Shown here: piece after piece, positions 24,139-35,052 of the stretch
Numbering within the stretch: position 1 is the stretch's first letter
How the letters are laid out: each line of letters starts with the position of its first letter
DNA from: Neckera pumila
Lineage: Eukaryota > Streptophyta > Bryopsida > Hypnales > Neckeraceae
Direction of reading: 5' to 3'
Assembly: GCA_963969595.1 (NCBI GenBank)
Contig: OZ018414.1
Coordinates: 24,287,660 to 24,351,659, forward strand
Length of the DNA: 64,000 bases
Notes under the pieces: model-generated
The model's input: only the letters and a program-made list of their open reading frames with translations
What the model was told of the DNA's origin: nothing
The model's database searches: none
Program-made: the position numbers and the translations under genes

Positions 24139-24428
24139 ATTAGATACAAACAAATGTTTTGTACTTAGTTTCGGTTTGTTAACTTTAATGACAACTTTAT
24201 TATTTATTTGAGTTTAATTCAAACATTTTTTCAAAGCTTGTAATGGCTCACGAAAAAAAAATTTACACTATGGAAAATAATGTACAATTCCATAATATCA
24301 TCGCATCCACCTATAAAAAGAATAGTCAAGGTTTGCAAATAAAACAATCCAAACTCTTCTTCTATATAACAAAGAAAAGACTCTTCCTCTATATAATTAA
24401 AAAAATTTAGTACAAAACATTTGGAAAC

Positions 24429-25984
24429 ATGCACTTTAAAACTGATGATTTGCCTACAACATCAATGATTGAGATAGCTCATAGTTTGTTGGAGGCATTA
24501 GGAGCAGCAAAGGCCAAAGGTTCATCGCCACGTCTTTGGACATTATTTATAAAGAAGAGGGGACAATCTAAATCTCCACTAAAAATGGTCGCACTAGATG
24601 TACAACAATTCGAGAAGGTCAGATGTTGTCCTTATGGTGCAGTGTCTTGCATTGTTGCATTGAAGCTTGTTAATCTAGTGTGCGCGAATGTGGCGAGCGC
24701 TATCACTAGTATTACTTTGTTACATGAGTTGAGTCACAAGACAAAAGTCGTTGTCTGCTTCCAAAGTCTCTGTCAATCATGCACATTTATGAATGAATAC
24801 ATAGACACAATGTAAAGGTATATGGTAAGCACGGTTGGAATTGTTTTCAAAGAGTACGTCTAGTGATAAGTCTTATCGTGTCTCATATTATCGTAGGCAT
24901 CTTCACATTTCTAAAGTAATGCATCGTAATGATGCAATAAATTGTAAAGTAATGCATCTCAATGATGCACTATATTTTTATATCAATGTGCAAACCCATG
25001 AAACAACAATAATTACATGATAATCGTTGACAAAGCGCAAGTTCTAAACTTTGTGATGTAGTGCAACCATGGCAAAATCAACAAACCATTTGTTGCACAT
25101 GGTTCATGAATTTGAGAGCATTCAGCATTCATGTCAATCATCCTAAGCACAACACTATGGTTGAAGAATCTGTCTACTTGCAAGGTGAGGAGACTTGTGA
25201 ACCTTGTGGTTCAACTTGTGAGTTCACAAGTCTCCTCACCTTGCTTTGAGGTATGGCTCCGACTTATGCATTTTGAATTTGCAGATGATGTTAGAAAAGC
25301 AAGACAATTGTCCAAAGGCAATGCAAGAGAAGAAGGCAAACACTCCCGGGAGCACTCTAGAGGTAAGATTGGGAATTTTCCTTTCAAAAGTCATCATTAT
25401 ATTATGAATGCCTTGTGAATGATAGTATTTGATAACCCTAAGCTCTAAACCTTTTTAGTCATTCACCATAGTCATTGTACAATGGATACATACTCACTAC
25501 CAAGCACTTAGCAGGAGACATTATATAACAACAGCAAGAGACATTAACAACAGCAGCGACTATATTGTAACAATGGAATGATGATGTCATGACTAGGAGC
25601 CACTTAGCTTTAGTTATGCATTGCTTGTTGTCCTTGCTTTGTATACTTAATTGTTGAGAGCCTCTTGATTGTGTACTGTGAATCATTTTTGAAGTTCATC
25701 TACACTTCTATTTGTAGTTTTCTACAAGGTAGTGAATAATGCTCTTGAATCCGAGGCAGCTGAAGTAAATTGTGGCTTTGGGTGTGATTAGCGGCTTGTG
25801 GGAGGAGCATAAATACTATTTCATAGACATTTCCAACTTTTGGTTCAAAGTAGATGTAAAGGATGCAATATGGCCACTTGTGTCACTTATGTTCTTCAAC
25901 AAGGATGTGGACCAATCAAAAATGAAGCATGTGGTAAATTCTAATTCACTTTGGGATAGAAAGTACACGACGCTTCTCAACTGA
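24429..25984 (+). other. stretch with short unrecognised open frames
   Basis: Frames at 24429-24815 (128 aa), 25131-25418 and 25772-25984 lie on the plus strand. Codon composition in 24450-24790 is less AT-biased than around it, and the 128-aa frame is soluble-looking with several Cys. No domain is recognised. They could be relics of a captured gene or of a transposon. Not enough evidence for a gene call. Confidence 0.25.
25180..25244. repeat. perfect 23-bp stem-loop
   Basis: 25180-25202 and 25222-25244 are exact inverted complements (GCAAGGTGAGGAGACTTG... with ...CAAGTCTCCTCACCTTGC), separated by a 19-nt loop. It stands out because neighbouring repeats are imperfect. It could be a very young foldback insertion, a palindromic replication error or a small hairpin RNA source. 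Confidence 0.9.
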
Positions 25985-25991
25985 AAGGTGA

Positions 25992-26043
25992 TTTCCATGT
26001 ATGTAGGCAGATAGATTGTTTTTCCTTGACCTCTAAGGCATAC

Positions 26044-26138
<95 letters not shown>

Positions 26139-26360
26139 CAAGAGTATATTATTTTGGCTTCTCGACTTCTATGTATATAGGTAGTGAGGTTGTTTTAATT
26201 TGACCTTTGGAGGCATACTACATATATAACATATTATATCCTATTTCAACTTCTTGAATTTCATGTATTTAGGCAGTGAAGTAGTTGTCCTTCACCTCAA
26301 GCATACTACATATATATAGTATACTATCCTATTTTGACTTTTTGAGTTCTATAGGAGTAT
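25992..26360. repeat. ~90-bp tandem repeat interrupted by a (TA)n microsatellite
   Basis: Three units each contain TTYCATGTATNTAGGCAG-like sequence (25992, ~26169, 26259) followed by a run near GACCTYTRAGGCATACTWC and a TA-rich tail. In the first unit the TA tail has expanded into an almost pure (AT)n tract at 26047-26137, about 91 bp. Confidence 0.75.
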
Positions 26361-27557
26361 AGGAAGTCAAGGTGCACGTCTTCAGCCATTGACTAATATA
26401 TCCTTTGTAATGGCGACAACATCCCTTGAGTCATTCCTTAGTTATACAGAAGAAATTCAAAGCTAGTGTATCATATTTGGAGCTACTGCTGTGAGTTATT
26501 GGTCTGTTGCAGGACAATCATTTCTACCAATCTTCATTGTATCATAGTGTTGTTGACCTTTTCATCATTGTCATCAACACTAAGACGTCTTATAAGTGAT
26601 TGTATTGTATGCATTGTTGTCTTTGATTGGCAGTGACTTTCTAGTAATTGTTCCTATGAATGACTGCAAAACTGAACTCCTCGTATTGCAATGTCTTCTA
26701 TTCAAAACTACAATATGACAACCGCATCACTACACTAGCCATAGGACAGAGGATAGTATACAAACAAATGACTAGCAACAAGTAATATTGTATTTGGATA
26801 CTTTTTGAGGTATACCTTCCTATGCCAATTTCATTGATGTCCACATTTGGTCTTTGTTATGGAGTCTACATATTTTTTGCACTCAATCATGGACTTGCTT
26901 CCGTACTTTTGCTAAAGGATTGAGGGTCAAAAGAATTGGTGGCCATTCAATGAATTCTACATTGTATCATGGTGCAAAACTAAATAACATTATTTAATAT
27001 TTCACAAAGTTTGCTTATAGAATCCTAGCAACATCATATATACAATACATTAAACATATATCATTTTTTTCTCACAAAACTTCAGAATCTAGGCTATGTC
27101 TACAAGCAACAATCACTAGAAGTATACTTGCAGTGATGTTCATCCTCGCAACTCCAAAGTCGGTTGAAATCCACTATGTGTGGTTTTCTACAATGAAATT
27201 TTCAAGTATAGCATAGTAACTTTAAACTCAGCTTAGTGTTTCTAAAATCAACCACCTCTCCCAAAGAGAAATATTTTTTTAATATGAATCAAGTCACAAC
27301 AAGGTACATCACTCACCTTGTCCAAGACAAAAAATCTCAATCAAATACTGAAATTTACTTGCCACAAGTATGTTTTGTAATCAAACTACTTGACTGAGAA
27401 CCAGACATGGGGTTGCAAGACATTTTGGAGGGTACTGTCTAGTAATATCGTGAATAATTCAAGATTTGCATAAATTCATCTCCATTTTCCTATATTGTTC
27501 TATGAATTTGAAGTTTTGAATCTCAAACTCAATTCTAAGTTTTGAGATTATGCTTAA
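26361..27557. other. AT-rich DNA, no gene seen
   Basis: No credible coding frame, hairpin or transposon end was noticed before the TTAA that marks the piggyBac element (27554-27557). Confidence 0.4.
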
Positions 27558-29317
27558 CCCCTAAACACCCAAGGGAGGGAGGCTCCAAAAATGACCTAAA
27601 ACGGCAGTTTTAGTATAATCAAGCCAGAAAATTTTAAATCAATTTTTGTGAAAATGTAACCATTGGATCTTGTGCATTCCATTGTGTTTAACATACCCTG
27701 AAATTTTCAGATCATTTCACTGCACAGATTTTCTGGAAAATGGATTCAAAGTTCAATTTCAGACCATTTTCGTGAAGCTTAGTGCCGGGCAGCTTGCACT
27801 CTGAGGCCTGTAACTTTTGCAGATTTTGGTCGAATGCCAACATTTCTCGACTCATAGGTCAAGCATGAATATGACTAAACAAAAAAAGAGAAGCTATAAA
27901 TAGTTTGCAAGATCTGCTATTTTATAAGGGGCTTGCTTTTGGTAAGCCTCTATTTCTTTCTCACAAATTTGGATGCTGTGGCTAACGGGCACAGTAGTAC
28001 TTCAATGTTTGGCCCATGCTGGCGCCGGCCATTCCTTCCCAGCGCTCCCTCCTCGTGGCACGGCACCCCAGACTGTGTTGGTGTGACTTTCCTCCACCGC
28101 TTGCCACACCCCTCCCTTGCAGGCTGTTGAAAGGCGGAGGTTCCAATGCTTGGCAGTGGAGGGGGAATTCAAATCGAACCCCTCCCTGTTGAAGCTACGC
28201 GCCCGGCCGCCTGTTGCCACTACGTACCCATAAGCCCCCCTGTAGCAACAGCAACTTCTTTATAAAATAAAAAGACAAGGCCAAAATGGTAAGCCTTGGG
28301 CCAAAAAAAATGTAAAGGAAGCCAAGATTAGTTACAAAGGATTTAGGCCAAAAAGAAATTTCATATAGGAAGAAGGCTAACCAAAAAATGTAAAAGGAGT
28401 AGCACAAAAAATTGTGAAGGGGGTTTAGGTTTTTTTTGAAAGGGGAGCCTAAAAAACAAATGTAAAAGGAGTAGCCCAAAAACAATGTAAGGTAGAAGCC
28501 CCCGCAAAAATCCTCTCCGCCACCACAAGGTAATTTCACTTTCCAAATACCAAGTGGACATGCACAAGCTGGTCAATAAAGGTAGACCCAAAAGTAGTTT
28601 CACCTCCCAAATGGGATGCCAAAACAATTGGGAATATAAAAAAATCCAAAATGTAGAGCCACATGCCACATCCTACAGTTTTACCAAAGGCCTATAAAAT
28701 ATGGAGATGCCAGAAGGAAAAACCAAAAAATCAAGCTACAACATTGAAAACTAATGTATGACATTTGGCAAGGAAAAAAATACTAAAGCCACAAGCCAAA
28801 TATAAGATGTAAAACCACATGAGTACATAGAAAAATTTGAAATGAAACCGCAAAATGAAGATAAGAAAATACAAATGGAAAAATTAGAAAGTGATAAGCC
28901 CCCATAAGAGGTCTATCTTCCATCCTAATCTAATATGTAGAGGTATGAGCCAAGAAGACTAAGTTATGTCACAAGCAAATCACATGAATGTAGCAAATAT
29001 CAACTCCCTAAAGGAAAACCATAAGCCCCCCCTTCAAATTAAGCCAATTTGCTGCCCAAATAAATGTAAGACACAAACAAAAATGTATAAGAGTCCACAA
29101 CAGGCCTACAACTAAACTGAGCTCCTTGAAGCCCTTGCAGAAGGTCAATCCAAATGACAAACATGGAATGCTAAGTCCGAAGGCAAATAATTTTGAAAGT
29201 AAAACCAAAATAATGAATACTTTTTTTGTATGCATGGGTGAAATTCATACAAAATTTACCTCCTTTCATTTAGAAAGTACCAGCAGGATGGTGCATTTTC
29301 TAGTAGCACCCCCGTGT

Positions 29318-31004
29318 CTAGCACACCCATTGGAATGAACATAGTGCGCAATAAGTATTTGTCCTCCTCTTGCATACAACGCAACGACAGCACAACCTAC
29401 TTTTTTGAGGGCAATGAATTTGGGACATGTCCTCCCATAATAGTAAAATGGTTGCTTTTTGTCCCATCCAATTCCTTGTCAATGCCTTGCAAAGTGCCAA
29501 TATGAAGTTGAAATGTGACAAGGACTCCTTCTCACATCCTTTTCCCTTCAATACCTCTTTGTGGAGAATCCACATGTTCACAACACTCGTATCAACAAGG
29601 AAATACAAAAGGCAATGCCACCATTTATGGGAACGCACTTGGCAAGAATAAGATCCACGCAGTTGATCCGCTACATCAACACCACGCATAAAAGTAGTGT
29701 ATTCCAAATGTACCGGTGATGTCTTGATTTTGTGAATTTTCCCACCTACCCGGCATGGAATTTGAACAACTTCACATGGAAAAGCTAGTGGCAAAGCACT
29801 AGACGATAATAAAAGGACCGGTTTCTTGTCCATCCACATAACGGCACACATTTTTGTGAGTCATGCATTGCCCACTTGAGACTTCCTTGCGTGGACTTCT
29901 TGAACGCTTTATGTTCCTTCACAAAGTCCAGAAGTCCTATGCGGTTGCTTTGAAGAGTGCCCGTGGCTCTAAATCACGGAATAATTCCACGCTTGTGAAG
30001 AAATTATCCATGACCACTATGTGGCCTCGACCTCCCAATCCTACTAGCAATGCCTCCACCACCCTCTGCCCCATCTTCGACTCTCCTTTCTTCGACTTAG
30101 GGGCCCCCACGGTTTCAATAGATGCTCCATAGTAAACATCAAAGTTGCTAACAAAGCGTGACACACAATCCGCAAGACACCAAATCTTCAATCCCCATTT
30201 CTCAGGTTTGTTGAGCATGTATTGCCGCACAGGGCAATACACACCTTTGTAACAAACCATCATCTCATCAATGGTAATTTTCTCTCCATTATTCCATAGT
30301 GCCTTGCAATGATCACGGAGTTCATTCAACAACCACCTCACTTTGTTAACTTTGTCATAAGTCGGGGATTTCTGATCCAAACATACAGAAGCTGGATTGG
30401 TAACGTGGAGACACTTTGATAGAAGCAAGAATCGATTGCGTGACATAAGATGGAATATGACGTGGCAATAAACAAATGGTTCGGACTTCTGCCAATACAT
30501 GCGTACGTTTGGGAGTTTCTTCAGGCCCATGTATAAAGACATTGCAACAAAGGCCTTCAATTCACCCACATCTACCGATGTCCACCCAATGCCCCTGCGA
30601 GTGTAGGTCTTGTAATCATCAGGGCATGTAGCATTTTCAATTCCATGTTTCACCCTCTTCAATTCTTCAGTTGCATATCTATTTGTTTCGGCACATATAC
30701 GCCTCAATGTCTGAATTGACCAGAACTACTCAAATAATTGAAGAAGCAATGGGACCCTATTCCACTCTTCAGTCAAGCCAGGGCATGGACCACTAAAAGG
30801 TTTAGGGTGGGGCGTGTAATTCATATACCTTTGGTTCCATTTGCGTAGGCCATAGTCTTCCTTAATTTTATCCGTACTAGACACCAAAGTTGGAGCACCA
30901 CCTTCGCCCCTTCTACAACGGCCTCCCTGGCCTCTACCCCTCCCTCTGTTGCCACGACTTGAGGAAGTTTCAAGTTCTGCATCAAATTGTGAAGGTCTAT
31001 CCAT
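29318..31004 (-). pseudogene. piggyBac transposase (DDE_Tnp_1_7 family), broken
   Basis: Cut-and-paste transposase of about 560 residues. It starts at 31004 with an Arg/Gly-rich N-terminus, then PGLTEEWN, FWSIQTLRRICAETNRYA, and the catalytic core. The three catalytic Asp are present: IDEMMVCYKG (Asp codon 30267-30269), VVMDNFFTS (30006-30008) and RGVDVADQL (29675-29677), followed by HKWWHCLLYFLVD. A Cys-rich C-terminus with CCRCVVC and a CALC motif fits the piggyBac zinc-binding end. Lesions: an in-frame TAG at 30726-30728, and frame changes near 29940 and near 29860. Between the frame changes a third frame keeps the family's NRIGL-like motif (NRIGLLDF) and KWAMHDSQK, showing recent decay. 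The catalytic triad and the Cys-rich end are intact, so this copy was probably active in the recent past. Confidence 0.95.
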
Positions 31005-32686
31005 GCATTATGAAGTGTCCAAACATCTTCTTTGAGCAAAATACAACCTTGCAAGGAGTGTTGAAACCACAATATTCTATTTCTAGTACTTCAAATTGTG
31101 CATTATAAATGACTACGAATATTTTCACTTTGTTTACTTTGAAAATGTTATTGTAAGCACTTGTTTACGTACAATGAAACATGAAAAAAGGAAAAAACAT
31201 AAATCCTTGAAAGGCTTACGAGTTTTTTACAAGAGACACAAGTAACTATGAAGAGTACTGCAAATTGTTTCCATGGGTTCTTGCAATTTTCAAAAGCGAA
31301 ATAGCCATAGCAATGACCTTTATGTCAAATTGGAGTATAGAACCAAATTCAGACTTCTCTGAAATACATGTATGAAATTATGATATATTTCTGTAGTGAA
31401 CAAAATCATTTTCTACTACTATCGTTCTTTTCAACTAATTTTGATTTCGAAATATATGATTTAGAGCTTTTACATGTAAGTGTGCATATGAAAATATGTC
31501 AATTATAAATTATATAAGAATAATCTAGAAGTTTTTTAAGAAATGACGAGTAGAATTAGGTTCGCATCTATAGGGGTTCAAATTGAAAAGGGAAGAATGT
31601 AATAATCTTTGGAAGCATAAAGCTATTTATACCAATGCAAACGGGCGGAATTTGCACTAAAAACAAAAAATTTAATCACCCGGAATGCTGTACAGACATC
31701 ATAAATTCTGGAAAATGCTCCCTCAATTTGGTAGGTTATTAGTGATTTCTTCATGAATCTACTATTAGAAATTCAGCAAAATTTATGAAAAGAAGCTTGC
31801 TAGGGGGAGAATTTTTTTTTTACCTGTGCTTGCAGTGGCCGTAGGTAGCCGAGCGGGGCCGCTCACAGCCAACATCCCTTCCCACCCGCCATAGCTAGTC
31901 GCCTCCCGTTGGCGCTTTCCATTACTGCTGCCGCTTCCTTCATTTCTTGCGTCTGTTGGCCTCAATGTTTCCTCCTCCGGTGCCCATGTCTTCTCTTCTT
32001 GAATACGCTTGCTTTTTGCATCTTGCGTTGTAGCTGATCTGGTCCGTGGTCATATGCGTTCTTATGGTGCAACAATGAAACTATCAAAATTCTTGGCTAA
32101 AGGAAGAGTGGAATTGGAGAGGTGGTGGGAGAATGTTGGTGGGTGATTATAGTAGTTTGGAGCATCTTCATGTTCTACTTCTTGATTGTTTGATTTGTTG
32201 CTTTCATCTTCTTCAGATTCCGATGAGTTTCCGAGGCTCTCTTCACTATCGCATGAGGAGTCTCTACAGCCCTCTTAGTCTGTGTTTTTTGTGTCACAAT
32301 CAGAATTGAGTTCTTCTTCACATAGTTTTTCTTGCACACTAGATTTCCTCAAAGCAATAATACTTTTATTTTTCAGAATAACAAAATACATCTCCTCCCT
32401 AGTGACCTCATGAAGGTAGGAATATGTTGCAAGACCTAGACTAAACTCAGACTGGTCCTCATTGTCATCTTCTTTTTCTTCATTGCATTTGTTGTCGTCG
32501 CACAGGCAGGCGTGAGGAACTCTGACGGGCATCGGAAATGACGCTGCGTGATTTGTTGGGTCTTCCCTGCGCGCCTCCTTTGGACTCAGCGGCAAGTTCA
32601 TATGGCTTGTTCAAGCGGCGGTGACAGGTTGGCAATGGAGTCGTTGGTTGGGGTGTCGACTTCAGAGTTTTGAGGTTGTGGTGGGC

Positions 32687-32926
32687 CTCCCTCCCCTCTG
32701 TTGTGCCGTCCGAGGTTGCCTACGGAAGCCCCCCTGCCATCGTCGCCTCCCTCTTCTCTGTTGTGCCGTCCGAGGTCGCTTACGAAAGCCCCCCTTGCCA
32801 TCGTCGCCTCCCTGCTCCCTATTGTGCTGTCCGAGGTCGCCGGCGGAAGCTCCCCTGCCATCGTCGCCTCCCTGCTGCCTGCTGTGCCGTCTGAGGTTGC
32901 CGGCAGAAGCCCCCCTGCCATCGTCG
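32687..32926. repeat. 60-bp minisatellite, 4 units, stop-free in several frames
   Basis: Four units of 60 bp share GTGCCGTCYGAGGTYGCC and CCCCTGCCATCGTCGCC, with few differences. G+C is very high compared with the surrounding element. Because 60 is a multiple of 3 and the unit lacks stops, overlapping open frames run through it on both strands; none is recognised as a protein. It lies inside the piggyBac element, as a private expansion or captured host sequence. Confidence 0.9.
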
Positions 32927-33636
32927 AGGAGAGTGCGCTTCCGCTTTGCACTTGCAGGGGATGCCAACGCAAGCCACGAGTATCAGGTACAAACGCACAT
33001 ACTTCCTATAACATCAATTAGTTGCAAAATTTTTTTTGGGTGAGAGGCAAACTTGAACTACTGTTGAATACTTCGTGAGTGTTGGTCAATGCTCCCCGCT
33101 CCCTTGCCAGGTCGGCTTTTCCAACAATGGTTTGCTTATTAGAAAACATGGACATGTTGAGTTGGAAGGACTATGATAAGGAGGAAGAAATTAGAGAAAC
33201 CGCTATAGGAAAACGTACTTGTTGTGCTGCAAGTTACTCTGTCTTCAGTCATTGGTTCCTGCACTTTGTTTCTTACAAAATAGCTACCGCTCAAGCTCTA
33301 TTTGTCCCCTGCATCCAACATCCACGGCAATCAATACTAGTGAGTTGAAATCGCCAAAGTCTAAGAACTTTGAGAAGGGGGCTTGACCACTAACCTGTGG
33401 TTTTGGGGGGAGGGTGTTCCCTTGGTGCAGGCGATGGAGCAAGGTCCACTAAGTTTGCACCACCGCCGCCGCAGCTGCTTAGGTCTCCTGGTAGGCAAGT
33501 CCAGCAAAGTTAGAACCGGTCCAGTAGGGTTTAAACAAGTGAATCCAGAAGAGGGAAAAAAATGGGGTGAAGATTGAAACGGACCTACGGTTCCACTGTT
33601 GGAGACGTAATGGTGGCTAGAGGTGAGTTTGAGTTC

Positions 33637-34098
33637 CTAAATCGGTCTGCTGTGCTTGTTGCAATGATGTTGTTGTGCCCCTTCGTGTTGATGTGGAATG
33701 GATGCCCCTTTGCTAACATTTGGTTTGATTGTGGCAATGTTGGTTACTTCAGAGATTGGATCAGGGAACACGACATGGCGGAGCTGATCATAAACTTCCT
33801 TGGTGTAATCCTTCCCTTCTCCTTTGTTGCATCTACAGGGACCCCAACCCAAAATTGGAGCTGCATTCCGGTAAAAGAGCTGCTGGAAGTTTTTGTTGCT
33901 TGGCACTCTAGGCAATACTCTACTCCTAGCTAGTCTTGGTCTTGCTGCAAGAAAGTCTTTGTTCATGCATTGCAGCAGGAGGTGGACTTGACTTTGTGAG
34001 GCACCATGGTGATTGTGAGCCCACTCTCTGATAATTTCAGTAGCTGCACTAAGGGAAGGAGGAATGGGGAGAGATGGAAGAGGGGAAGTGGAGTCCAT
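33637..34098 (-). CDS. unrecognised 153-aa frame within the piggyBac element
   Basis: ATG at 34098 opens a 153-codon frame. Its N-terminus is Ser/Pro-rich (MDSTSPLPSLPIPPS), followed by a possibly helical EIIREWAHNHHG segment and a His/Gln/Lys-rich end. A plus-strand frame (33574-33933) overlaps it. The frame sits between the minisatellite and the transposon's right end. It could be an accessory ORF of the transposon, a captured host exon, or chance. No homology is recognised. Confidence 0.25.
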   Translation of the reverse strand: MDSTSPLPSLPIPPSLSAATEIIREWAHNHHGASQSQVHLLLQCMNKDFLAARPRLARSRVLPRVPSNKNFQQLFYRNAAPILGWGPCRCNKGEGKDYTKEVYDQLRHVVFPDPISEVTNIATIKPNVSKGASIPHQHEGAQQHHCNKHSRPI

Positions 34099-34832
34099 GT
34101 TGATAGATTTGCAGTTGTGAATACGCTGCTATAGTTGCTTGCTTGCTAGAGTTGTGGCAGTGAGTTCACTTTGACTCCTTTATTGTGTAGAATGTGATTT
34201 GAAGCCGCATGAGTGAGTGCTAATCCTTCGGGCATGAGAGTGAGTGAATGGAGATTCACACATGTGTAGGGGTTGTGGTGGATTGATTGTTGTAGTTGTA
34301 TGACTCCTAATATTAGCAAAGGCAGGGGACGTGACTGTATTAGGAAGGCTTGAAATTCTAGCCGGGCATTTAGGAAGACTTGTGTTTATTGTGTTTATTA
34401 GCATCCATTGAAACCCACCAAGTGCATTTTTCTTTCAAGTATGGTTGTCAATTTGGATGTCTTGTGCATGAGCATGCAATTTCGACCGACCCTGTCCTTC
34501 CTTGTCCGTTCACCTAAAGGTGGTTGCCTCCAACTACCTCACTGACTAAAACCTCCTTGTTTCAGGCTCCAACCTGCCATGAGTTCCGTTGAGCCCATCG
34601 TTCTTGGTTTCTGGCCTTGCAGTCTGAGCCAGACCCGGTGCCATAAGGCTGGGCCCTTCCCTTTGAAGAACCCCTCGAAAATTGCATTCTTTTTTGTATG
34701 GGAGGGGCAGCCACTGAACCCTCACACGTGGTGCATGGCAATTGGATAATGCCCCCAAAAATTTGAGGCCCAAGCCCTTCAACTGGAGCTGTCAACTTGA
34801 AAAAATTAAATGAACGGCATTCATCAATATTT

Positions 34833-34842
34833 TTTATTTATT
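34833..34842 (-). promoter_or_regulatory. candidate MSI4 polyadenylation signal inside the piggyBac end
   Basis: On the minus strand AATAAATAAA gives two overlapping AATAAA hexamers about 210-220 nt after the MSI4/FVE stop. The 70-nt stretch between the stop codon and the transposon has no such hexamer. If used, the MSI4 3' UTR is partly transposon-derived. Confidence 0.4.
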
Positions 34843-35052
34843 TTTCACACAGAAATGTAGTAATCCCCGGAATCCACCCACCAAAAAAATCATGACTCAA
34901 AATTCCTCATTTTATATGCTGTTGCAGACCACCCAAGAAGGACAGCGACCATAAAATGGTCGCTCAAGCGCTTAGGGGTTAACATATCCAGAAAAGGGTA
35001 AAGATTACATCGATAGTCATTAACATCCAATGAATTGTGAAACGATACAAAG

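Larger units (their letters stand above)
27558..34978. mobile_element. 7.4-kb piggyBac transposon with TTAA target duplication
   Basis: TTAA at 27554-27557 and 34979-34982 bracket a 7421-bp unit. Its ends are CCCCTAAACACCC on the left and, on the other strand, CCCCTAAGCGCTT on the right. TTAA duplication is diagnostic of piggyBac. The left ~200 bp aligns with the left ends of the ~0.9-kb MITEs (CCAAAAATG, TAAAAC, GTAACC, GGATCTTGT words in order). The right end shares AAAAAATCATGAC and a subterminal hairpin with group A MITEs; here it is GCGACCATAAAATGGTCGC (34945-34963). A broken transposase lies at 29318-31004 on the minus strand. The remaining ~5.7 kb is long for piggyBac and holds a GC-rich segment at ~27.98-28.23 kb, a 60-bp minisatellite (32.7-32.9 kb) and unrecognised open frames around 33.6-34.1 kb. 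The right end is 74 bp from the MSI4 stop codon. Confidence 0.92.

Noticed and set aside
25459..27500. Possible continuation of a gene after the 24.4-kb frame
   Set aside because: No consistent splice pattern or homology joins the short frames, and the stretch is interrupted by a microsatellite and tandem repeats.
28195..28669. Hydrophobic minus-strand frames of 102-114 aa
   Set aside because: They consist of Phe/Leu/Tyr-rich translation of A/T-rich repeats inside the piggyBac element, with no family resemblance.
32598..33043. Up to six overlapping open frames on both strands
   Set aside because: They exist because the 60-bp minisatellite unit lacks stops and has a length divisible by three; no recognised product.
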